Virus record (IMG/VR): IMGVR_UViG_3300013130_002194 | Coordinates: 1-64,000 of that record | From: a virus | Direction: 5' to 3' (one strand) | DNA length: 64,000 nt | Shown: one piece after another, positions 57,060 through 63,099 of the stretch | Position numbering within the stretch: the stretch's first letter is position 1 | Layout of the letters: the number at the start of each line of letters is the position of its first letter | The notes under the pieces: model-generated | What the model was told of the DNA's origin: nothing | Databases searched by the model: none | Seen by the model: only the letters and a program-made list of their open reading frames with translations | Made by a program: the position numbers and the translations under genes

Positions 57060-57885
57060 TAGAGGAGAAAATGTAGGAGGGGTCTACTTTTTTTTAAACT
57101 GTATTAAGTCTTACACTAAGCAATACGAACCTGATCGTATCTTTGCTGCTTGGGATAAAAAGCTAACCTGGCCATCTTCTAACTTTCGCAAGGAGATGCT
57201 TTCTGTTCATTACAAAGGCAACCGTAATTATACCCCTTTTGAAGGAGTTCATAATTATGATGACTTAATTCAGCAAATGCTTTCTAATCTTAACATTAAG
57301 AATATTTATCCTAATGTTATGGAAGCAGATGATGTAATTGCCTGGCTATGTCACAAGCTCGATGGGGAAAAGGTTGTTGTCTCTACTGATAAAGATCTTT
57401 GGCAGTTAGTTGATAAGGATACAAAGGTTTTCTTCCCTACTGGCAAGAAAGAAATTAATCTTAACAACTTCGCAAAAGAAGCAGGGATCGCTAAAGAACA
57501 TTATTTGCTTTATAAGTGTGTTCTTGGGGATATCTCTGATAATGTTAAGGGAGTTGAGGGGTATGGTAAAGTAAAGGCAAAGAAAGTTGCTGAAAATGGT
57601 ATTTCAATGCTTACCGAGGATCAGCAACAAGTAGTTCATACTAATCTTAAGCTGTCTGACTTGCTCTACGGTTATCAATATTACCCTGAAGAGGAGATTT
57701 GCTACAAAGAACAGATGGCTCAGCTACAGGATAACACATTGGATATGGAGTCTTTTAAAGATATTGTTTCTTACTTAGAGCTTGATTCTATCACGAAAGA
57801 CATTAACATATGGGTCAATACCTTTGAAAAGAAGAAAAACATCACTAAGTGTATAGAAGATTTGAAGAAGCGACTAAATATTTGA
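56980..57885 (+). CDS. rnh: RNase H / 5'-3' flap exonuclease, T4 Rnh type
   Basis: A 301-residue FEN-family nuclease (T4: 305). LILDCNNLLYRTFW (4-17) has the first metal-binding Asp, FAAWDKKLTWPSSNFRKEML (about 55-74) and HYKGNRN follow, VMEADDVIAWL (about 112-122) and VVSTDKDLWQL (about 131-141) carry the acidic cluster, and CVLGDISDNVKGVEGYGKVKA (about 177-197) is the helix-hairpin-helix. It removes RNA primers from lagging strands. Confidence 0.94.
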   Translation: MKTLILDCNNLLYRTFWLSKNKTLTNSRGENVGGVYFFLNCIKSYTKQYEPDRIFAAWDKKLTWPSSNFRKEMLSVHYKGNRNYTPFEGVHNYDDLIQQMLSNLNIKNIYPNVMEADDVIAWLCHKLDGEKVVVSTDKDLWQLVDKDTKVFFPTGKKEINLNNFAKEAGIAKEHYLLYKCVLGDISDNVKGVEGYGKVKAKKVAENGISMLTEDQQQVVHTNLKLSDLLYGYQYYPEEEICYKEQMAQLQDNTLDMESFKDIVSYLELDSITKDINIWVNTFEKKKNITKCIEDLKKRLNI

Positions 57886-57886
57886 T

Positions 57887-58090
57887 ATGAATAACGAACC
57901 GTTTGTTAGACCTGTCAAAGTCCCTTCTCCATACACAGGAGATTATTGTCAACCTCGTATCAGAGAAACTTCCGATAAGAACTATCGTATCAAGGAAGCT
58001 ATCTGGGTCTGCCCTACTACTGGTGAATTCTTCAAGAGAGGTATCGTTTCACGCGAACCAATCAATCCACCAAATGAGAGTGCTTCCTAA
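57887..58090 (+). CDS. Small conserved protein before the primase gene
   Basis: A 67-residue protein (MNNEPFVRPVKVPSPYTGDY...) with two C residues in YCQPRIRE and VCPTTGEFFKRGI, suggesting a small treble-clef-like or beta fold. It begins one base after rnh and overlaps the primase start by 17 bases. I recall similar short proteins in T4-like phages but no function. Confidence 0.6.
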   Translation: MNNEPFVRPVKVPSPYTGDYCQPRIRETSDKNYRIKEAIWVCPTTGEFFKRGIVSREPINPPNESAS

Positions 58091-59141
58091 CGACTACGCT
58101 GTACAAAAGTTTTTACAGTTTGCTGGTTACCCAAAGTTCAAGCGCCACACTCAAGTTTATGAGGGTGGCTGCCCTACTTGTAGAGAGGGTAACTCTTGGG
58201 GCAAGAAAAGACGTCTTTATTTCATTACTAAAAAGAGTCTTATTTGTTGCCATAATTGTGGTTTAAGTCTTTCAACCTATAGCTGGGTTAAAGAGGTATG
58301 TAAGTTGTCTGATAAAGATATTCTCAAAGAACTATCAGAGAGAGATTTTTTACTCAAAGATAGTGTTTCTGCTCAGGAGCAGAAACCTGAGAAAGAGCAA
58401 ACAATAAAAAAGCAAAGTGCTCTGCCTGATGATAGTATTAATCTTAGCGATCTAAACCAAGTAGAATACTTTAAAAACGAACCAGGTATTAAGGCTGCTT
58501 TAGAATACATTAAAGAACGTAAGCTTGATATAGCCTGTAACAAGCCAAAAGACTTCTGGATCTCTCTTAAAGACCCTATTCATAAAAATCGTTTAGTTAT
58601 CCCGTTTTATGATAAAGGTAAGATTGTATATTATCAAACACGTACAATCATTGAGAATAAAACTAAGCACTTCCCAAAGTATCTTAGTAAAATGGGTGCA
58701 CAGAAGTCTTTATTTAACATTGATAATGTAGATGCATCTAAGGAGAATTACTTTGTATTTGAAGGGCCAATTAATGCCTGCTTTAGTAAGAACAGCATAG
58801 CTGTTGCTGGTATTCAAGAGAGTAGCAAAAAGAACTTTACTGAGTTTCAAGGTCAGCAATTGAAGAGATTGTTTCTTATGAAGCGAATCTGGGTACTTGA
58901 TAGTCAATGGCTAGATAATGCTAGCAGAAAGAAGAGCAAGATCTTGCTTGATCAAGGAGAGACTGTTTTTGTGTGGCCAAAAGAGTATGGTACTATTTTC
59001 AAAGACTTTAATGATATTGCAAAAAAATTGAACCTTTCCGAAATTCCAGAAAAGTTCATTCTCGATAATAGTTATGACAGGCTTAAAGGTAATATTAAGC
59101 TCGGTATTATTAATTACTCTTCATCGCTTGAGAGCATGTAG
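58074..59141 (+). CDS. 61: DNA primase gp61
   Basis: A 355-residue primase (T4: 342). The N-terminal zinc ribbon is CPTC (33-36) with CCHNC (58-62). The catalytic TOPRIM-like part has YFVFEGPINACFS (about 222-234), IWVLDSQWLDN (about 268-278) and DFNDIAKKL. It makes RNA primers with helicase gp41. ATG 58074 is chosen: an upstream in-frame extension overlaps the preceding small gene completely and has no similarity to primases. Its 3' end overlaps the convergent late gene by 28 bases. Confidence 0.9.
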   Translation: MRVLPNDYAVQKFLQFAGYPKFKRHTQVYEGGCPTCREGNSWGKKRRLYFITKKSLICCHNCGLSLSTYSWVKEVCKLSDKDILKELSERDFLLKDSVSAQEQKPEKEQTIKKQSALPDDSINLSDLNQVEYFKNEPGIKAALEYIKERKLDIACNKPKDFWISLKDPIHKNRLVIPFYDKGKIVYYQTRTIIENKTKHFPKYLSKMGAQKSLFNIDNVDASKENYFVFEGPINACFSKNSIAVAGIQESSKKNFTEFQGQQLKRLFLMKRIWVLDSQWLDNASRKKSKILLDQGETVFVWPKEYGTIFKDFNDIAKKLNLSEIPEKFILDNSYDRLKGNIKLGIINYSSSLESM

Positions 59142-59545
59142 CCCTTGAAAGACTCAGTCAAAGCAGACATTTCTTGAGCGAGTCTAGCAATTCTCTTTCT
59201 CTCACCTCTTGCGATTTCAGCAAATAATGTACCCTCACCAGCATCATTCAATAATTTTTGAATAGAGTTATTATCAACACCGTTTAGATATGATGTAAAA
59301 TTGGTAAGCTTTTCAATCCATTGCCCCAATTGCTTCACTTGCTTTTCTCTAACTTGATCTTCCGGAGATACAGCAGGTGCACCTGTTGGAGTGTTTGTAT
59401 CAAAATCTTCAGGATTTGTACCATCGTCCAATGAAGCAGCAAAGGCTTCTTCGTCCCCAATTTCATTTAGGTTTACTTCTAACTCTGGATTTTCAGGTTC
59501 GTCTTGCTCTAACAGATGAAAAACTCTGTGATTAAATGCTTTCAT
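59114..59545 (-). CDS. Late head-internal protein candidate
   Basis: A 143-residue acidic protein. MKAFNHRVFHLLEQDEPENP is the clearest capsid-targeting-like start of the set (L-L-E at 11-13), followed by a Pro/Asp/Glu-rich stretch and a C-terminal helical domain (about 65-140, KQLGQWIEKLTNFTSYLNGV...). Expressed from one half of a palindromic late promoter. No enzyme motif. Confidence 0.62.
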   Translation of the reverse strand: MKAFNHRVFHLLEQDEPENPELEVNLNEIGDEEAFAASLDDGTNPEDFDTNTPTGAPAVSPEDQVREKQVKQLGQWIEKLTNFTSYLNGVDNNSIQKLLNDAGEGTLFAEIARGERKRIARLAQEMSALTESFKGYMLSSDEE

Positions 59546-59548
59546 AGC

Positions 59549-59562
59549 TATAAATATTTATG
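59549..59562. promoter_or_regulatory. Palindromic bidirectional late promoter (TATAAATATTTATG)
   Basis: Plus box TATAAATA (59549-59556) lies 8 bases before ATG 59565; minus box CATAAATA (59555-59562) lies 9 bases before ATG 59545. The two start codons are only 19 bases apart. Confidence 0.75.
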
Positions 59563-59564
59563 TT

Positions 59565-59936
59565 ATGAAACGACTTTTATTCGAGGATATGGATATGTAT
59601 TATAACAAATACAATGCCAATATCGCTGCTCGAGATCTCAAGCCACCCACACACACCTTACAAGACTTATTAAACTATTTCACAAATCAATATCCAAATA
59701 TTATTAGAGCACCTAAGCAATCACCTGCTCCTCTAATTAACTCTGATACTAAGTCATTAGAGATGTATAATATGGTTATGGATTTAAAATCTAATATTCA
59801 GGCATCTATGGGTAACCCAGTTATTCGTAAAAACCCTAAATTATTATCCAGAGCCAGTCATGCAGTTAAGTTATTAAATGGTGTATTGAAGAGTATTAAA
59901 ACAGTTGATAAACTGCTGCTTCAATATAAAATCTAG
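59565..59936 (+). CDS. Late protein, unknown
   Basis: A 123-residue protein starting MKRLLFEDMDMYYNKYNA; L-F-E at 5-7 is a possible protease site near the N-terminus, fitting the capsid-targeting-like group less well than others. Residues about 65-120 are helical and basic. It is followed one base later by a membrane protein gene. No family recognised. Confidence 0.58.
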   Translation: MKRLLFEDMDMYYNKYNANIAARDLKPPTHTLQDLLNYFTNQYPNIIRAPKQSPAPLINSDTKSLEMYNMVMDLKSNIQASMGNPVIRKNPKLLSRASHAVKLLNGVLKSIKTVDKLLLQYKI

Positions 59937-59937
59937 T

Positions 59938-60309
59938 ATGGTTAAGAAGCTTCTTTTATCACTTGCAATAACCCTTGGCATTAGCTCGGGGATTTCTTAT
60001 TTTTTAACTAGCTTTGAAATACCGTTTTTCAAATCGTTTATTTTTGCTACGATTATTCAATTTATATTCTTCTATTTCTACAACTCCTATAACCAATCAA
60101 AGTTCAACAAATTTGCCGTGGAACAGTTGTCAGAAACAGAAATGCAATTCGAACAATCTGGAACAGAAGTTACCTGTGCCAATTGTAAGAAAGAAGTTTT
60201 TGCTCCTATTGAGTTGCCTGAGCCTAGCAACTTTACTTGCCCGCATTGTGGTTCTGAAAACTCCATTTATCTAAATATTGAGACTGCAGTTACTACTCGC
60301 CCTGTATGA
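59938..60309 (+). CDS. Membrane protein with cytoplasmic zinc ribbon
   Basis: A 123-residue protein from ATG 59938. Two hydrophobic segments (about 4-22, LLLSLAITLGISSGISYFL, and about 27-47, FFKSFIFATIIQFIFFYF) form a hairpin anchor, followed by a soluble domain with C-A-N-C and C-P-H-C knuckles (about 78-105), a complete zinc ribbon. Such membrane-anchored zinc ribbons occur in marine T4-like phages; role unknown. Overlaps the next gene by 4 bases. Confidence 0.68.
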   Translation: MVKKLLLSLAITLGISSGISYFLTSFEIPFFKSFIFATIIQFIFFYFYNSYNQSKFNKFAVEQLSETEMQFEQSGTEVTCANCKKEVFAPIELPEPSNFTCPHCGSENSIYLNIETAVTTRPV

Positions 60310-60710
60310 TTAAAATGGATGAAAAAGAACCAGGTCTTAAACCTGTAAAAATAGAAGAAAAGAAAGTTGTGTATTCAGACATTGTTGAACAGCTAAAGCA
60401 ATATTTTTTAAGTCGCAAAGGTTTAGACAAACGAGAATTTATTAACGCGATTGAGCTTTCCAAATTTCATAATGCTGATTTTTTCAAGGTTGAGCCTCAG
60501 ACTTACGCTACCTGTTTGCTCAGACTAGTCTTTGATGAAATTTTAGAAGAAGAAAAAAATGTTGAAAAAAGAGAGTATAAAAAAGCAGTTTTAGCTACTA
60601 TGATGAATTCTCTCAACGAAATGTTTCCGGAAAAGTGTAAAGACAAGAGCAAAATTTTTTGTCTGTTTGCTGCTTACGTTATTGGAATTTTTGAACTCTT
60701 TGATGAATAA
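60306..60710 (+). CDS. Unknown protein
   Basis: A 134-residue acidic/basic helical protein (MIKMDEKEPGLKPVKIEEKK...). Residues about 45-130 look like a compact helical domain with C-L-L-R-L-V-F and IFCLFAAYVIGIFELFDE at the C-terminus. A second ATG at 60315 (MDEKEP) is possible. No family recognised. It ends just before a leaderless promoter. Confidence 0.58.
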   Translation: MIKMDEKEPGLKPVKIEEKKVVYSDIVEQLKQYFLSRKGLDKREFINAIELSKFHNADFFKVEPQTYATCLLRLVFDEILEEEKNVEKREYKKAVLATMMNSLNEMFPEKCKDKSKIFCLFAAYVIGIFELFDE

Positions 60711-60715
60711 AAAGC

Positions 60716-60744
60716 TTGACGAGCCTACATTTTTCCTTTATACT
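60716..60744 (+). promoter_or_regulatory. Sigma70-type promoter with textbook spacing
   Basis: TTGACG (60716-60721), 17-base spacer, TATACT (60739-60744), 6 bases to the GTG at 60751. It fixes an otherwise ambiguous start. Confidence 0.85.
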
Positions 60745-60750
60745 AAGAGT

Positions 60751-60984
60751 GTGAAGAAAATTAAGTCTAAGAATATTCCTACCGAAATTATCGATAGTAA
60801 TGAGAAGCTTTCTCGGTGGTTGGCTCTGATAGAAGGCATTGAAATTATTGAGCAGAAGGCTACTGAACTCAAGGTCGATAAGACTGAATTCGATAGCCTT
60901 TTGAAGCCACTAGCCTTGCAGAAGTATATCAACGAGCGTTATAATTCAATTAAGCTCGAACTCGATTATCAGAGTGGCAATTAA
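60751..60984 (+). CDS. Small early protein, GTG start, unknown
   Basis: A 77-residue helical protein, MKKIKSKNIPTEIIDSNEKL onward, ending YQSGN. GTG 60751 is selected because the -10 box ends 6 bases upstream; an apparent longer frame from 60667 lies within the preceding gene and the promoter. The gene stands alone among late genes. Small early monocistronic genes of this kind in phages often target host functions, which is inference only. Its last 4 bases overlap the convergent neck gene. Confidence 0.65.
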   Translation: MKKIKSKNIPTEIIDSNEKLSRWLALIEGIEIIEQKATELKVDKTEFDSLLKPLALQKYINERYNSIKLELDYQSGN

Positions 60985-61766
60985 TTATAACCACCGTATA
61001 CATCGTCAGTATTACCATAGGCTTCGTAATCGAAGATATCGTTAGATACTTCGTTAGTAGTCTGTTCGAATGGATTCATATTTCCATCGATTAGAACATC
61101 ATTACCAGTAAACGTACCTGTAAATGTATCATCAATAACTTGATTGGATGCACCCTCTCTAGGTGAATTAGTCTCATAAGTAAAGTCAAAGCGCTTGGCT
61201 TTAATCATCCACAAGTAGTGACCCATTAATGGGTTTATTCGAGCAACATCTTCATCAAGACGTTGAGTGAGCTGGAATATTCTCCCTGTTCTACCGTTGA
61301 TACGATCTCTGCCATACTCATTTAACTCAATTAAATCTCCAGCTTTTGGTTCTGGAATACCTGTAGGATAATACTCAGATATAGCAGATAGAGCGCTACC
61401 AAACGAGCTTATTGTTACAATAGCAGTTAAATCATCATCTGATATCAAACCAAACTTACTTAACAATGGTGAAGCATCATTTACCTCAATATACATAATG
61501 AAGGTGTATGGTACTGAATATCCATCTAATGGAGCCTCTCCATATAAATTATCAGCATCTTCAAGGTTTGTACCATTTATATAATAGTTAACGCTTTGAC
61601 CATACATATTAATCATCTCAAAATAATAGTTTTGAGTGATTTCTCTTTCTCCCTGATTGGTATCTTTATCAAGCACACGGTAATTTTCCCCACAACTCAA
61701 GAACATATTATCTAATAAGTTGCAGTCTGCTATTACTGTAAACATTGATGCTGTATCAATAGCCAT
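60981..61766 (-). CDS. 14: Neck protein, gp14-like
   Basis: A 261-residue acidic structural protein (T4 gp14: 256). The pattern KFGLISDDDLTAIVTISSF, then P-E-P-K-A-G-D-L-I-E-L (about 137-147), GRIFQLTQRLDEDV and HYLWMIKAKRFDFTYET (about 178-194) matches my recollection of the gp14 neck family, where a G-D-L-I strand is followed by a W-x-I/L-x-x-K-x-F-x-Y-x-x-E strand. It would close the head with gp13 and join to the tail. It lies 1 base after the preceding small late gene and near the terminase. Confidence 0.6.
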   Translation of the reverse strand: MAIDTASMFTVIADCNLLDNMFLSCGENYRVLDKDTNQGEREITQNYYFEMINMYGQSVNYYINGTNLEDADNLYGEAPLDGYSVPYTFIMYIEVNDASPLLSKFGLISDDDLTAIVTISSFGSALSAISEYYPTGIPEPKAGDLIELNEYGRDRINGRTGRIFQLTQRLDEDVARINPLMGHYLWMIKAKRFDFTYETNSPREGASNQVIDDTFTGTFTGNDVLIDGNMNPFEQTTNEVSNDIFDYEAYGNTDDVYGGYN

Positions 61767-61767
61767 A

Positions 61768-62103
61768 TTACTTCTTTAGGTAAAAAGATTTTTGTTGAGG
61801 GTTAAAACCAATAAAAATACCGCTTGTGCTTAATTGTTTTTCATTCTGCCCAGGCTTAAAGTCTCTTAAATTGTATTTCTTAATAATATCTTGAGCAGTT
61901 AAGTTAGATATATTTAAAGTACCATTTCTTTGCTTCTTAAGCTTGTCTACTTCTGGAGCATCGTTTGGATTTTTCTTTTTATAATTTGGTACTAAATTAG
62001 CATGTAATCTAGAATCAGAATCTGTACCTGTTTGGGTTCTAGTTTTAAGCTTATCCTGAACTTTTACAATTTGCTCGAAAAATATTTTTTCGTATAGATT
62101 CAC
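61768..62103 (-). CDS. Late protein with capsid-targeting-like N-terminus (GTG start)
   Basis: A 111-residue basic, Asn/Gln/Lys-rich protein. MNLYEKIFFEQIVKVQDK resembles the amphipathic starts of the set, with F-F-E at 8-10. The remainder is polar, with a C-terminal strand GIFIGFNPQQKSFYL. GTG start, 5 bases after an AATAAATA box at 62109-62116. Function unknown. Confidence 0.6.
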   Translation of the reverse strand: MNLYEKIFFEQIVKVQDKLKTRTQTGTDSDSRLHANLVPNYKKKNPNDAPEVDKLKKQRNGTLNISNLTAQDIIKKYNLRDFKPGQNEKQLSTSGIFIGFNPQQKSFYLKK

Positions 62104-62108
62104 GTAAT

Positions 62109-62116
62109 TATTTATT
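62109..62116 (-). promoter_or_regulatory. Late promoter box (AATAAATA)
   Basis: Ends 5 bases before the GTG at 62103; lies just downstream of the terminator of the preceding unit. Confidence 0.65.
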
Positions 62117-62140
62117 AGTTACGTAGCTGTAAACAAAAAA

Positions 62141-62166
62141 AAGCTGGGTACTTTCGTACCCAGCTT
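62141..62166 (-). terminator. Rho-independent terminator
   Basis: Stem AAGCTGGGTAC / GTACCCAGCTT with a 4-base loop; on the minus strand it is followed by eight T. It ends the unit of the gene at 62191-63078. Confidence 0.9.
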
Positions 62167-62190
62167 AATTTAGCGTAATTTAGCGACTTA

Positions 62191-62796
62191 TTATACTTGG
62201 AAAAGCTCTTGACCTGGCTTTGTGAGCTTGCTATGAGGCTTGTTGTTCTTACCTGTCATAGCATTAATGGCTGGCTGTGGGTTGTGAGCCTTTGGATCAG
62301 CCTGAATATTTGGAATCTTACCTGAATCAGCCTTGCCACCTGTAGCAGCATATCCACTTGCAGTTGGCTTGTTACCCTTGCCGGTCAAGGTGTTAATAGC
62401 TGGTTGTGGGTTATGTGGCTTTGGCTCTGGCTCGCTAACAATGGCTTCTTCTGGCATATCATTGCCACCTTCATACATTGAACCCTCGTCAGCATCTTCG
62501 AGATCTTCTTCACCTTCATCTTCATCTCCTTCTATACTATCGTCCATATCATCAGCTCCTTCAGAGCCTAGAGATGCCTTCAAGTCATTGAGAGCTGAGA
62601 TAATATTTTCGATCTTCTCGGCCAAATCTCCGTGAGCTGTGTCACCGGATCCAAGACCGCCACCAAGACCGCCACCTTCGAGATCGGCGTCCATTTCCAT
62701 ATCACCGGCACCATCAGTACCTAGAGTCATATCTAGATCTTCTTCGCCCATGACATTTTCGAACAATTCATCAAATTTGTTTTTTTGAGATTTCAT
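62191..62796 (-). CDS. Nested shorter product of the preceding gene (internal start)
   Basis: In-frame ATG at 62796 gives a 201-residue protein beginning MKSQKNKFDELFENVMGEED, itself a capsid-targeting-like start, and containing the acidic region and the two H-N-P-Q-P-A-I-N repeats. A CATAAATA box at 62814-62821 lies 17 bases upstream inside the longer gene. Nested in-frame scaffold products are known in other phages (lambda C/Nu3). Whether both forms are made is not shown by sequence alone. Confidence 0.45.
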   Translation of the reverse strand: MKSQKNKFDELFENVMGEEDLDMTLGTDGAGDMEMDADLEGGGLGGGLGSGDTAHGDLAEKIENIISALNDLKASLGSEGADDMDDSIEGDEDEGEEDLEDADEGSMYEGGNDMPEEAIVSEPEPKPHNPQPAINTLTGKGNKPTASGYAATGGKADSGKIPNIQADPKAHNPQPAINAMTGKNNKPHSKLTKPGQELFQV

Positions 62797-63078
62797 AGTG
62801 TTGCTTCTGAAATTATTTATGCTCTCCTTTAGCTTTTTTCTAGCCTTTTTATTCTTTTTCTGTTTGCCCTTAGTACCCTTTGAAGGTTCATAGGCCTTAG
62901 CCATTACTGGCTCTTTGCTATCAACATCTGAGGCCTTTGAGTTGGCTGAATAATGTGGAGCATCTTTTGGGGTAACCAAGTCTTTCTTAACTTTTGCATC
63001 ACCCGTAATTTTGAATGGTTCAAGGAGTTTTTCAAATCCAGGAAATGAGTGAACTACATCTTCTGATAGATCTTTCAT
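62191..63078 (-). CDS. Late prohead/virion protein with an internal in-frame start
   Basis: A 295-residue protein starting MKDLSEDVVHSFPGFEKLLE at ATG 63078 (L-L-E at 18-20). Residues about 70-95 are Lys-rich. Then a second capsid-targeting-like segment begins at Met95 (MKSQKNKFDELFENVMGEED), followed by a Gly-rich stretch (GGGLGGGLGSG), a strongly acidic region (about 175-215), and two copies of H-N-P-Q-P-A-I-N-x-x-T-G-K-x-N-K-P near the C-terminus. An internal late promoter suggests a second, shorter product from 62796. Scaffold-like in composition; located next to the terminase gene. Confidence 0.68.
   Translation of the reverse strand: MKDLSEDVVHSFPGFEKLLEPFKITGDAKVKKDLVTPKDAPHYSANSKASDVDSKEPVMAKAYEPSKGTKGKQKKNKKARKKLKESINNFRSNTMKSQKNKFDELFENVMGEEDLDMTLGTDGAGDMEMDADLEGGGLGGGLGSGDTAHGDLAEKIENIISALNDLKASLGSEGADDMDDSIEGDEDEGEEDLEDADEGSMYEGGNDMPEEAIVSEPEPKPHNPQPAINTLTGKGNKPTASGYAATGGKADSGKIPNIQADPKAHNPQPAINAMTGKNNKPHSKLTKPGQELFQV
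62814..62821 (-). promoter_or_regulatory. Internal late promoter box (CATAAATA)
   Basis: Located within the 62191-63078 gene, 17 bases upstream of an in-frame ATG at 62796; spacing is longer than typical here. Confidence 0.45.
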
Positions 63079-63085
63079 AAATAGT

Positions 63086-63099
63086 TTTAAATATTTATA
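63086..63099. promoter_or_regulatory. Overlapping divergent late promoter boxes at the terminase gene
   Basis: Plus box TTTAAATA (63086-63093), 5 bases before ATG 63099; minus box TATAAATA (63092-63099), 13 bases before ATG 63078. A CATAAATA at 63076-63083 is an alternative plus box. The two start codons are separated by 20 bases. Confidence 0.6.

Noticed and set aside
57903-58073. Upstream extension of the primase frame
   Set aside because: Entirely within the preceding small gene in another frame; the zinc ribbon of gp61 begins shortly after ATG 58074.
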